Source of the DNA: Planctomycetota bacterium
GTDB lineage: Bacteria; Planctomycetota; Planctomycetia; Isosphaerales; Isosphaeraceae
Length of the DNA stretch: 18,855 bases
Reading direction: 5' to 3'
Assembly: GCA_021777685.1 (NCBI GenBank)
Contig: JAJYDH010000056.1
Span: 1-18,855 of the forward strand
Of this stretch, positions 7,671 to 14,485 are shown piece after piece; position 1 is the stretch's first letter, and each line of letters opens with the position of its first letter. The notes beneath the pieces are model-generated. The model saw only the letters and a program-made list of their open reading frames with translations, ran no database searches and was not told the DNA's origin. The position numbers were made by a program, and so were the translations under genes.

Positions 7671-8228
7671 CCCTTCCCATCCGGGACGGCTGCTGAACCC
7701 GACGTCCGGGGGACGACCCCCGCCGTCATCATCATCATCATCATCATCATCATCGCGGGCCGACGACCGGGCCCCCGGCCGTCGACCGTCATCTTCGCCA
7801 AATTCGCCGACTCCGATCCGATCTCGCCTCCTCGGGCTCATGCCGAGGGCCGGCCGTCGATCCCCGATTCTCCCCGAATCCCGACCGATCCGGATGGGGG
7901 CCTCCCGAAAGACGCCAGCAGCCGTGCGATCCCCCATCCCCGCTCGCGGACCTTCTCGAAACCGCGGCCCGATCCGGGCTCCTCGCTGCCTCAACTGTCG
8001 TCGCTCGCCCCGGCCTCGATCCCGGGAGATGGTCGGTGTGCCCTCGAATCACCCGGGAAGCAAACCTCGAACCATCGAGAGCCGGACATCGACGGACGAT
8101 CGCCCTCACCGACCGATGATGGACGGAAGAACACACAGAAATCCCACTTCACCGATCCCGACGATTCGACCTCGGCCGGGGGCGTCTGGCGGCCCTCCGA
8201 CCCTCGGGAACCCTAGGACGTCCCGGGC
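7671..8228. other. Intergenic region between gyrB and the SNF2 gene
   Basis: This 558-base stretch holds no gene I can support. Frames crossing it encode Arg/Ser/Pro-rich sequence without motifs, and their third positions lack the strong G/C preference of the neighbours. It carries a (GAT)9 microsatellite near the SNF2 start. I see no clear T-tailed hairpin after gyrB and no convincing promoter. It presumably contains the SNF2 promoter. Confidence 0.6.
7728..7754. repeat. Trinucleotide microsatellite (ATC)9 / (GAT)9
   Basis: Nine uninterrupted ATC units on the plus strand, 57 bases upstream of the preferred SNF2 start codon. If translation began further upstream they would encode a run of aspartates (ten including an adjacent GAC), but the surrounding codon use argues that they are untranslated leader or promoter DNA. 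Confidence 0.9.
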
Positions 8229-10724
8229 TCAGACGTCGAGGTTCTTGACCTCCAGCGCGTGCTTCTCGATGAATTCCCGGCGGGGCTCGACGTCGTCGCC
8301 CATGAGCGTGGTGAACAGGTCGTTGGCGGCAGCGACGTCGTCGAGCTGGACCTTCATGAGGGTCCGCTTCGTGGGGTCCATGGTGGTCTCCCAGAGCTGC
8401 TCGGCGTCCATCTCCCCCAGCCCCTTGAACCGGGTGATCTTCATCCCCTTCTCGCCGAGGTGCCGGACCGTCGCGACCAGGGAGCGGAGGTCGAGCAGGG
8501 GGTGCTCCTCGTCCTCGCGGGCGAGGATGAACCGGGGCGGGGGGTCGTCGCCGGTGATCTCGACGGGCAGGAGGACGTCGGCCCTCAGCCCGAAGTCGGC
8601 GAGGAGCCGGGCCAGCCACTTGTTGAGCGTCCGGACCTCGTGCAGCTCGGTGACCTGGGTCAGCTCGCCGTCGCCGCTCCCGTCGCCGCCGGGCGAGGGG
8701 TGGGCGTGCTGGTACGACTCCAGCTCCTCGGCGGTGTAGGGCCAGGCGTCCTCGGAGCCGGCGAACCCCTGGACGTGGTAGAGCGGCAGCAGGCCGGTCT
8801 CGGGGTGCGCCCGGGCCAGGAACGGCCGGAGCGGGAGGTTCCGCCGCCCGAAGGCGCGGAGGGCGTTGTCCAGGCCGGTGACGACCTCCAGGAGGGCCTT
8901 GAGCCGGTCCCCCTCGATGGCCGAGGCCGGGTCGGTCGCATTTGCCGGCTCGAGCCGGGCGCCGGCCAGGCCGACCTCGTTGAGGATGCCCTGCATCTCG
9001 GGCTCGGTCTGGACGTAGCGCCTCTGCTTCTTCTGGGTGAGCATGTAAAGCGGCGGCTGGGCGACGTAGAGGTGCCCCTCGGCGACGAGCTTGGGCATCT
9101 GGCGGTAGAAGAAGGTCATCAGGAGCGTCCGGATGTGCGAGCCGTCGACGTCGGCGTCGCTCATCATGACGACCTTGCCGTACCGCCTCTTGGCGGGGTC
9201 CTCGTCCTCGCCGATCCCGTTGCCGACGGCCGTGATGATGTTGCGGACCTCCTCGTTGCCCAGGACCCGGTCGATCCGGGCCCGCTCGACGTTGAGGATC
9301 TTGCCCCGGAGGGGGAGGATCGCCTGGTAGAGCCGGTCGCGGCCCCCTTCGGCGGTCCCGCCGGCGCTGTCGCCCTCGACGAGGAACAGCTCGCTGGAGT
9401 CCTGGTCGTGGGTGGTGCAGTCCATCAGCTTGCCGGGCAGGCCGCCGCCGGAGAGGACCCCCTTGCGGTTCCGGACGAGGTCGCGGGCCTTGCGGGCCGC
9501 CTCGCGGGCCTCGGCGGCGAGCTGAGCCTTGGCGATGACCTTCTTGGCCGCCTGCGGGTTCTGCTCCAGGAACTCGGCCAGCTTCTCGTTGACGACCTTG
9601 GAGACGATCCCCTCGACCTCGCCGTTGCCCAGCTTGGTCTTGGTCTGCCCCTCGAACTGCGGGTCGGGCACTCGGACGCTGATGATGGCGGTGAGGCCTT
9701 CCTTGAAGTCCTCCCCCTTGATCTCCAGGTCCTTGTTCCGGGCCGGGGCGGCCTGCCTGGCGTAGACGTTCAGCGTCCGGGTCAGCGCGGCGCGGAACCC
9801 GGTCAGGTGGGTCCCCCCCTCGACGGTGTTGATGTTGTTGCAGTACGTCACCAGCGTCTCGCCGATGGACTCGTTGTACTGCAACGCGACCTCGACTTCA
9901 ACCGCCCGCTCCTCGTCCTTGCCGGAAAGCAACACCGGGTTGTGGATCTTGGTCTGCGCCCGGTTGAGGTACTCGACGAACTCGACCAGGCCGCCGGAGG
10001 AGTAGAACTCCTCGGCCTTGGGCTCGTCGCCCCGCTCGTCGACCAGGCCGATCCGGATGCCCTTGTTGAGGTAGGCCAGCTCGCGGAGCCGCTTCTCCAG
10101 GACGTCGTAGTCGAACTCGATGACGGGGAAGATCTCGTTGTCGGGGAGGAACTGGATCTTGGTGCCGGTGGTCCGGGCCGGGCCGACCTCGCGGACCGGG
10201 CCGCAGGGCTCGCCCTGCTTGTAGTCCTGCCGCCAGACCTTGCCGTCGCGGTGGACCTCGGCCTCGAGCCACTCCGAGAGGGCGTTGACGACCGTGACGC
10301 CGACGCCGTGGAGGCCGCCGGAGACCTTGTACGTGTCGTGGTCGAACTTGCCGCCGGCGTGGGGCTTGGTCAGGACGACCTCGAGCGTGCTCTTGTCCGT
10401 GAACTGGCCGTGGGCGCCGACCGGGATGCCCCGGCCGTCGTCGACGACCGACGCCGAGCCGTCGGCGTGGATCGTCACGCCGATCGTCCGGCAGTAGCCG
10501 GCCAGCGCCTCGTCGATCGAGTTGTCGACGACCTCGTAGACCAGGTGGTGCAGGCCCCTCGTCGTGGTGTCGCCGATGTACATGCCGGGGCGCTTCCGCA
10601 TCGCCTCGATCCCTTCGAGGACGCGGATGTTGGCCTCGGTGTAGTCGCCCCGGCCGTTGCCGCCGTCGGCGTTCCGTCCCGTGATCTCGGCCGTCGCGTT
10701 CGCATTCTCGGTATTCAAGGCCAT
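8229..10724 (-). CDS. gyrB: DNA gyrase subunit B
   Basis: Predicted 831 residues; ATPase subunit of DNA gyrase, which pairs with GyrA to introduce negative supercoils. The GHKL ATPase motifs are EVVDNSIDEALAG (about 62-74) and GGLHGVGVTVVNALSEWLEA (about 133). The TOPRIM domain has EGDSAGG (about 448) and the metal-binding DADVDGSHIRTLL (about 520). The C-terminal signature KITRFKGLGEMDAEQLWETT is intact. Between TOPRIM and that signature sits an insert of about 160-170 residues (GLDNALRAFGRRNLPLRPFL through LLDLRSLVATVRHL), like the insert known in long GyrB proteins such as that of E. coli. The chosen ATG at 10724 follows GAGGTGA at good spacing and gives MALNTENANA; a longer frame to 10841 has a Pro-rich, implausible start. 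It lies 79 bases after dciA and is probably cotranscribed with it. The gyrA gene is not in the window. Confidence 0.96.
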   Translation of the reverse strand: MALNTENANATAEITGRNADGGNGRGDYTEANIRVLEGIEAMRKRPGMYIGDTTTRGLHHLVYEVVDNSIDEALAGYCRTIGVTIHADGSASVVDDGRGIPVGAHGQFTDKSTLEVVLTKPHAGGKFDHDTYKVSGGLHGVGVTVVNALSEWLEAEVHRDGKVWRQDYKQGEPCGPVREVGPARTTGTKIQFLPDNEIFPVIEFDYDVLEKRLRELAYLNKGIRIGLVDERGDEPKAEEFYSSGGLVEFVEYLNRAQTKIHNPVLLSGKDEERAVEVEVALQYNESIGETLVTYCNNINTVEGGTHLTGFRAALTRTLNVYARQAAPARNKDLEIKGEDFKEGLTAIISVRVPDPQFEGQTKTKLGNGEVEGIVSKVVNEKLAEFLEQNPQAAKKVIAKAQLAAEAREAARKARDLVRNRKGVLSGGGLPGKLMDCTTHDQDSSELFLVEGDSAGGTAEGGRDRLYQAILPLRGKILNVERARIDRVLGNEEVRNIITAVGNGIGEDEDPAKRRYGKVVMMSDADVDGSHIRTLLMTFFYRQMPKLVAEGHLYVAQPPLYMLTQKKQRRYVQTEPEMQGILNEVGLAGARLEPANATDPASAIEGDRLKALLEVVTGLDNALRAFGRRNLPLRPFLARAHPETGLLPLYHVQGFAGSEDAWPYTAEELESYQHAHPSPGGDGSGDGELTQVTELHEVRTLNKWLARLLADFGLRADVLLPVEITGDDPPPRFILAREDEEHPLLDLRSLVATVRHLGEKGMKITRFKGLGEMDAEQLWETTMDPTKRTLMKVQLDDVAAANDLFTTLMGDDVEPRREFIEKHALEVKNLDV

Positions 10725-10803
10725 CGCGGATTCACCTCGGTCGTTCAGGAGAGGGCGAGGCAGGGGGCCGGGCGTCTTCGGTCGATCGATCGGGCGGGCG
10801 GGA

Positions 10804-11145
10804 TCAGCCCCGGGGGCGGGCGGGGGGCTCGACCGGGCCAACCCGGAACCGGATGTCGAGGATCGGCGAGCCGGGGGCGTCGCGCCGGAGCGCGGCCAGG
10901 AGCTCGGGCTTGCGGAAGGCCGACAGTTGCTCCAGCAGGGCCGCGCCGGCCACCGTCACGTTCAGGACCCCCCGGCGGACCCCGCCGAGCTTGGTCTGGC
11001 GGCATTCCGGCTCGCCGACCGCCGCGTTCCAGGCCCGTTCCAGCTCGCCCTGGGCCTGGAGGCGTCCGTACCCTCGCGAGGCGAACAGGTCGCCCAGGAT
11101 CTCCGACAGCGGCTTGGGCCCTCGTCCCTTCGGGCTCGACGACAT
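10804..11145 (-). CDS. dciA: DciA-type protein (DUF721), replicative helicase loading factor
   Basis: 113 residues. The DUF721 core is visible: GPKPLSEILGDLFASRGYGR, then LERAWNAAVGE, then GVLNVTVAGAALLEQLSAFR with KPELLAALR. DciA proteins act with the replicative helicase DnaB in bacteria that lack DnaC/DnaI loaders, in the cytoplasm at origins. The start at ATG 11145 follows AAGGGGTGA with about 9 bases spacing; an in-frame ATG at 11190 lies only about 6 bases from the predicted transcription start and is less likely. Placement directly before gyrB is common for DUF721 genes. A good promoter lies just upstream, so dciA-gyrB can be expressed independently of the dnaN cluster. The function is known for the family, not shown here. 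Confidence 0.85.
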   Translation of the reverse strand: MSSSPKGRGPKPLSEILGDLFASRGYGRLQAQGELERAWNAAVGEPECRQTKLGGVRRGVLNVTVAGAALLEQLSAFRKPELLAALRRDAPGSPILDIRFRVGPVEPPARPRG

Positions 11146-11202
11146 GGCGACGTTCACCCCTTCGCCGGCCCGGCGGATCGCGGACAACATGAACGTCTTT
11201 TC

Positions 11203-11231
11203 ATTATACGCCTTCGGATCTCCCGCTGCAA
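11203..11231 (-). promoter_or_regulatory. Sigma70-type promoter for dciA-gyrB
   Basis: On the minus strand, TTGCAG (11231-11226) is followed by 17 bases and a perfect TATAAT (11208-11203). It sits in the 110-base gap between the acetyltransferase stop and the dciA start, giving a leader of roughly 50 bases to ATG 11145. The -10 is consensus and stands out in very GC-rich surroundings; the -35 keeps only TTG. Not experimentally supported. Confidence 0.6.
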
Positions 11232-11255
11232 CCCTGGGAGCCGCCCGCCCGCCCC

Positions 11256-11762
11256 TCACGGGAGACCGAACGGCGGCGGGTAAGAGACCCGGCCCGAGAC
11301 CCCGGCCAGGGCGCCCGGGACCAGTTCCAGGGCCATGAAGGCCGGGCCGGAGAACGGGGCTTCCAGCCCCTCGGCCAGGGCCGCCGAGAAGCCGAACCGG
11401 GGATAGAATTCCGGGTGCCCGAGGACGACCACGACCCGGTGGCCCCGCTCGGAGCAGGCCCGCAGCCCCTCCCGCATCAGCCCCGAGCCGATCCCCCGCC
11501 GCTGGCGGCCGGGGACCACCGCCAGGGGGGCCAGCGAGAGCGCCTCGACAGTCCCCCGGGGCGTGACGATGAGCAGCTCGCTGAAGAGGATGTGGCCGAC
11601 CGGCATTCCCGCCTCCTCGGCCACGAGCGAGACCCGATTATACCCGCCGGAGCGGAGGGCGTCGACCAGCGCCCCCTCGTCGTCCCGCCCGAAGGCCGGG
11701 CGGTGGACGTCGCGGACGGCGGCGGGGTCTCCGGCGGCCTCGGCCCGGTAATGCACGGTCAT
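11256..11762 (-). CDS. GNAT family N-acetyltransferase, YhbS-like
   Basis: 168 residues. The acetyl-CoA-binding motif is VVPGRQRRGIGSGLMREGL (about 82-100), followed by the strand and the VVVLGHPEFYPRFGFSAAL block typical of the YhbS (COG3153) branch. The N-terminal part (DPAAVRDVHRPAFGRDDEGA, LVDALR, SLVAEEAGMPVGHILFSEL) also fits. These enzymes move an acetyl group from acetyl-CoA to an amine; the substrate here is unknown. ATG 11762 is preceded by GGGAG at about 9 bases, and the same frame extends upstream to 12170 only as implausible sequence. It begins 17 bases after the two-helix membrane protein, so it probably closes the dnaN transcription unit. Cytoplasmic, no signal peptide. Confidence 0.87.
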   Translation of the reverse strand: MTVHYRAEAAGDPAAVRDVHRPAFGRDDEGALVDALRSGGYNRVSLVAEEAGMPVGHILFSELLIVTPRGTVEALSLAPLAVVPGRQRRGIGSGLMREGLRACSERGHRVVVVLGHPEFYPRFGFSAALAEGLEAPFSGPAFMALELVPGALAGVSGRVSYPPPFGLP

Positions 11763-11779
11763 TCCGATGGGCTCCCGAC

Positions 11780-12157
11780 TCAAGGGGCGACCGGCGGCGG
11801 CTCCTGCACCGGCGTGGGGACGATCAGCCGACTCTTGATCCGGGCGACCGTGACGCTGACCGAAGTCCGGGTCTTGAGCCAGTAGACGAGCATGATGATG
11901 CCCGCGAGGAGACAATTCATGCACGCGATCAGGTAGCCGTAAAACAGGCGGTTTGACGCGATCGTGAGCGTCAGGACGAGAGAGATCCCGATCGAGATCA
12001 AGGCCACGGCGAAATTGAAGGCCAGGGTGGCCGGAGACCCGGCCGCGATGATATCGAGTTCGTGCTCGTGGACGGTGTACGCGATCAGCTCGGCGGGGGG
12101 AGCAACCCGGACCGATAGGAGCTGATGCGTATGATCGGGAGACTTCTTGGCGGTCAT
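11780..12157 (-). CDS. Small two-helix membrane protein coupled to DUF1883
   Basis: 125 residues, no family recognised. After a polar N-terminal part (about 1-42, including LIAYTVHEHELDIIAAG), two hydrophobic helices follow at about 46-67 (LAFNFAVALISIGISLVLTL) and 72-95 (FYGYLIACMNCLLAGIIMLV). A basic stretch (WLKTRTSVSVTVARIKSR) and a Pro-rich tail complete it. The start ATG 12157 overlaps the stop of the DUF1883 gene in an ATGA, a strong sign of translational coupling and of joint function. The frame could be extended to 12247 only through Arg-rich sequence antisense-like to the DUF1883 gene. I infer a membrane partner or anchor for the DUF1883 protein. Confidence 0.78.
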   Translation of the reverse strand: MTAKKSPDHTHQLLSVRVAPPAELIAYTVHEHELDIIAAGSPATLAFNFAVALISIGISLVLTLTIASNRLFYGYLIACMNCLLAGIIMLVYWLKTRTSVSVTVARIKSRLIVPTPVQEPPPVAP

Positions 12158-12477
12158 GCGGTTGAGGCAACTTCTTGATCGCGGAGGATTCGAACGTCGG
12201 CCCTCACCCTGCCGGGATAACCGCCGAGGTTCACGACCACATGCCACGCGCCGGAATGGGGCGCTAAAAGTCGAACAGGCGATTCCTCGGCGTGCCCCCC
12301 GTGATAGCGATAGGAGAGGTTGTTCTTGTAATTCGCGAAGTTGGCCGGGTCGAGGAGCATCACGTTGGCCGGGGCATCCAACGTCACCTCGACGACATCA
12401 CCGGCCTGGAGGTCGAATTGCTGATGTAAGAAATTCAACTCGACGTCGAACCAATTTCGAAACGGTCCGATGGCCAT
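12154..12477 (-). CDS. DUF1883 domain protein
   Basis: 107 residues, nearly all one domain. LHQQFDLQAGDVVEVTLDAP, then ANVMLLDPANFANYKN, SYRYHGGHAEESPVRLLAP and WHVVVNLGGYPGRVRADVRI closely follow the DUF1883 pattern (GD.VeV.ld..ANV.L.D..N...Y......YyGG....sPv...vP..G.W.vvvDLGG..G.vrasv.vl). The function of this domain is unknown; I recall copies joined to TIR or SEFIR domains, which suggests a sensing or immune-type role, but no such domain is attached here. The ATG at 12477 starts one base after the dnaN stop and its own stop overlaps the next start, so it is embedded in the dnaN operon. Confidence 0.85.
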   Translation of the reverse strand: MAIGPFRNWFDVELNFLHQQFDLQAGDVVEVTLDAPANVMLLDPANFANYKNNLSYRYHGGHAEESPVRLLAPHSGAWHVVVNLGGYPGRVRADVRILRDQEVASTA

Positions 12478-12478
12478 G

Positions 12479-13603
12479 TTACCGGTCCCTCGTCAGCGGC
12501 ATCACGACGTAGGTGTAGCGGTCCTCGGTCTTGAAGACGGCGGCGTTCTTGTGGTCGATCAGCTCGGCGGTGATCATGGCGTCGTCGTCGATGGTCTTGA
12601 GGGCGTCGCTGAGGTAGCGGGGGTCGAAGGTGATGTCGACGTCCTTGCCCTCGTGGTGGATCGGCATCGTGACCTGCGAGCTGCCGACGTCGGCGGCCTG
12701 GCTCGACAGGGTGAGGGTGTCGCCGGCGAACTTGAAGTCCACGCCCCGGCTCTCGTCGCTGGTGACGATCGACGCCTGGTCGACGGCCTGGCGGAGCAGG
12801 GCGACGTCCAGGGGGATGCGGACCTCGACGTCGGCCGGGAAGACGTCCTGGTAGCGGGGGAAGCGGCCCTCGACCAGCCGGCTGTAGATCACCGCCCCCT
12901 GGTCCGACGTCCGGATCAGCACGGCCGAGCCCGACTGGACGGCGATGTGGACCGACAGCTCGGGGTCGTCCAGGTTCCGGTCGATCAGCTTGAGCGCCTT
13001 GACCGGGATGACCGGGCTCCCGCCGGGCGGCTGGGCGCCGTTCTCGGCCTCGGCCGCCGCCGACATCTTGGCCAGCCGTCGGCCGTCGGTGCCGACCATC
13101 GTGATCGACTCGGCGTCCAGCTCGATCAGGACGCCACCAAGAGCGTAGCGGGTGCTCTCGACGTCGGTGGCGAACATCGTCCGGCGGATCAGCTTACGCA
13201 GGTCGGACGCCGCGACGACGTGATAGCTGGTCGCCGCGAAGTCCGGAACTTCGGGGTATAAGCTCGGGTCTTCGCTCGGCAGGCGGAAGTGAGCGGAACG
13301 GCCGCGTACGATCAGATTCTCTCCGTCGGTCTCGACGTCCAGCTCCTCGTCCCGGCTGGTGGCGAGGATCTGCTGCATCTTGTTCGTCGGCAGGATGACC
13401 GAGCCCGGCTCATACGCCCGGACGCCGAGGACCTTGTGGCGGATGCCGACTTCCAGGTCGGTGGCCATCAGGGTCGTGCCCAGTTCGGGGTCGGCCACGA
13501 GCTTGACGTTCTGAAGGATCGGCTTCGGGCTCCGCGCGGGCACGACGCCGCTGACCATTCCGAACGCGGCGAGCAAATCCTTTCGCTTGCAGAGGGCCTT
13601 CAT
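12479..13603 (-). CDS. dnaN: DNA polymerase III subunit beta (sliding clamp)
   Basis: 374 residues, normal for the family. The ring-shaped clamp holds the replicative polymerase on DNA. It begins MKALCKRKDLLAAFGMVSGV, then ARSPKPILQNVKL and TDLEVGI, the usual domain 1 pattern. The middle shows FATDVESTRYALGGVLIEL and MVGTDGRRLAKM, the conserved domain 2 block. Domain 3 has VIYSRLVEGRFPRYQDVFP and ends YTYVVMPLTRDR, close to the common VMPM tail. The ATG at 13603 follows GGGAG by 5 bases. The reading frame stays open upstream to 17044, but that part is antisense to the plus-strand genes and is rejected. It is the first gene of the leftward cluster, facing away from the 462-base region that may hold an origin. 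Confidence 0.96.
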   Translation of the reverse strand: MKALCKRKDLLAAFGMVSGVVPARSPKPILQNVKLVADPELGTTLMATDLEVGIRHKVLGVRAYEPGSVILPTNKMQQILATSRDEELDVETDGENLIVRGRSAHFRLPSEDPSLYPEVPDFAATSYHVVAASDLRKLIRRTMFATDVESTRYALGGVLIELDAESITMVGTDGRRLAKMSAAAEAENGAQPPGGSPVIPVKALKLIDRNLDDPELSVHIAVQSGSAVLIRTSDQGAVIYSRLVEGRFPRYQDVFPADVEVRIPLDVALLRQAVDQASIVTSDESRGVDFKFAGDTLTLSSQAADVGSSQVTMPIHHEGKDVDITFDPRYLSDALKTIDDDAMITAELIDHKNAAVFKTEDRYTYVVMPLTRDR

Positions 13604-13733
13604 GCGATCTCCCGCCTTGAAGCCGCGACGGTCCGAGAAGTCGGGCCACTCCCGACCCGTCCCAGGTCCTGGATTGGATTGATAGAGAAGAGGTAACTCC
13701 CCTTCTTCATCTTCGAAGGGGCGACCTCGGCCC

Positions 13734-13742
13734 GTGGATAAC
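13734..13742 (-). promoter_or_regulatory. DnaA-box-like 9-mer
   Basis: Minus strand TTATCCACG, eight of nine positions matching the widely conserved DnaA box TTATCCACA. It lies 131 bases upstream of the dnaN start codon. Confidence 0.5.
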
Positions 13743-13810
13743 CCCGGGGAGACTCGGTCAAATCGCATGATACCAAAGAACTTAATCCGGGACAACCCGC
13801 CTTCCCGGCC

Positions 13811-13955
13811 GGGGGGAAACCTGTCGACAAGCCCGTCGCGCGGCCCGGCAGGCGCCGACGCCCCGGCGCATCGGATCGGGGAGTCGTCCGAAAGCCCGCC
13901 GATGCGCGTCGGCCCGTCACCCGATGCGCGACGGGTTATCGACGGGTTTTCCCCC
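13811..13955. repeat. Long inverted repeat with DnaA-box-like centres
   Basis: Arm 13811-13840 (GGGGGGAAACCTGTCGACAA followed by GCCCGTCGCG) pairs with arm 13927-13955, whose reverse complement is GGGGGAAAACCCGTCGATAA followed by CCCGTCGCG. Aligned, 26 of 30 positions agree, with three substitutions and a one-base gap. Each arm has a relaxed DnaA-box-like core (TGTCGACAA; TTATCGACG on the plus strand). Inside the loop, GCGCATCGG (13866-13874) is inverted relative to CCGATGCGC (13899-13907), and CCGATGCGCG recurs 22 bases later. Confidence 0.8.
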
Positions 13956-14065
13956 GCCGGGTGTTGGCGAGATCGTCGGGCTCTCCGACGCTGGGAGGAG
14001 ACGGGCTGCACCGATAATCGGGGCGGGAACGCGTGGGGCCCGGGGGCCTGCGGGAGGTATCGAGC

Positions 14066-14380
14066 ATGGCATGGAAGTGGAAGCTGAGGTGGGGCGCCCT
14101 CGTGATCCTGATCGTGTTCCTGGTGCTCCCGTTCGAGTGGCTGACGCCCCAGGGCCAGGTCTACCGGAAGGTGGCCGACAGCCACGCCGCGAGCGCGGCC
14201 CGCAAACGGGCCTCGGAGCGTCGGGCCCGAGCGAAGGGCGACCTCAAGGAGGCCGAGCGATATCGGGAGGAGGCCGAGCGGATCGAGCGGCAAGGATGGA
14301 TCTACCGCAGGGCATCCTATTCCCACTGGAGATGGCCGTTGTTGAGGCCCGGGGGCGATCGTCGCCCCGCCCTCGACTGA
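14066..14380 (+). CDS. Small membrane-anchored protein with charged helical tail
   Basis: 104 residues, family not recognised. A single hydrophobic segment (about 9-25, WGALVILIVFLVLPFEWL) follows a short basic N-terminus. The rest is highly charged and probably helical (SAARKRASERRARAKGDLKE, then AERYREEAERIERQ), suggesting a short coiled coil or nucleic-acid/peptidoglycan-facing tail. The ATG at 14066 has a GGGAGGT ribosome site 7 bases upstream, so an upstream in-frame ATG at 14033 is not needed. First rightward gene after the dnaN divergent region; 105 bases separate it from the beta-propeller gene. Confidence 0.7.
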   Translation: MAWKWKLRWGALVILIVFLVLPFEWLTPQGQVYRKVADSHAASAARKRASERRARAKGDLKEAERYREEAERIERQGWIYRRASYSHWRWPLLRPGGDRRPALD

Positions 14381-14485
14381 TCGCGTCTTCCGAGAATCTT
14401 CATTCCCCGTCTCGCCGGGTCGGGTAAAAGGGGGGGCGACGGTTCCGCAACCTGTCCGAACACTCCGACGAAAGGGACGACCGCG

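Larger units (their letters stand above)
13604..14065. other. Divergent intergenic region upstream of dnaN, candidate replication origin
   Basis: 462 bases with no supportable gene. Features seen: CGTGGATAA at 13734-13742 (reverse complement TTATCCACG, one mismatch from the DnaA box TTATCCACA); relaxed boxes TGTCGACAA at 13822-13830 and TTATCGACG at 13936-13944; a long inverted repeat (13811-13840 with 13927-13955); direct repeats CCGATGCGCG at 13899-13908 and 13921-13930; and a relatively AT-rich stretch at about 13757-13792. All genes to the left run leftward and the genes just to the right run rightward. This fits an origin next to dnaN, but could also be DnaA regulation of dnaN. dnaA is not in the window. 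Confidence 0.45.

Noticed and set aside
7671..7994. N-terminal extension of the SNF2 protein to 7994 including the aspartate run
   Set aside because: Third-position GC preference drops upstream of 7670 and the encoded sequence is Arg/Gly-rich without motifs; kept only as an alternative start.
3603..8216. A plus-strand open frame of 1537 codons opposite the SNF2 gene
   Set aside because: It is antisense to a clearly recognisable SNF2/SWIM protein, has low-complexity Leu/Gly/Asp/Val composition without motifs, and is expected from the strong GC bias of third positions on the true strand.
8259..11192. Plus-strand frame of 977 codons opposite gyrB
   Set aside because: Antisense shadow of gyrB and dciA with repetitive acidic/hydrophobic composition and no domain signature.
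11191..11259. Longer DciA starting at 11259
   Set aside because: This would place the start upstream of the TATAAT promoter element and add sequence unlike the DUF721 family.
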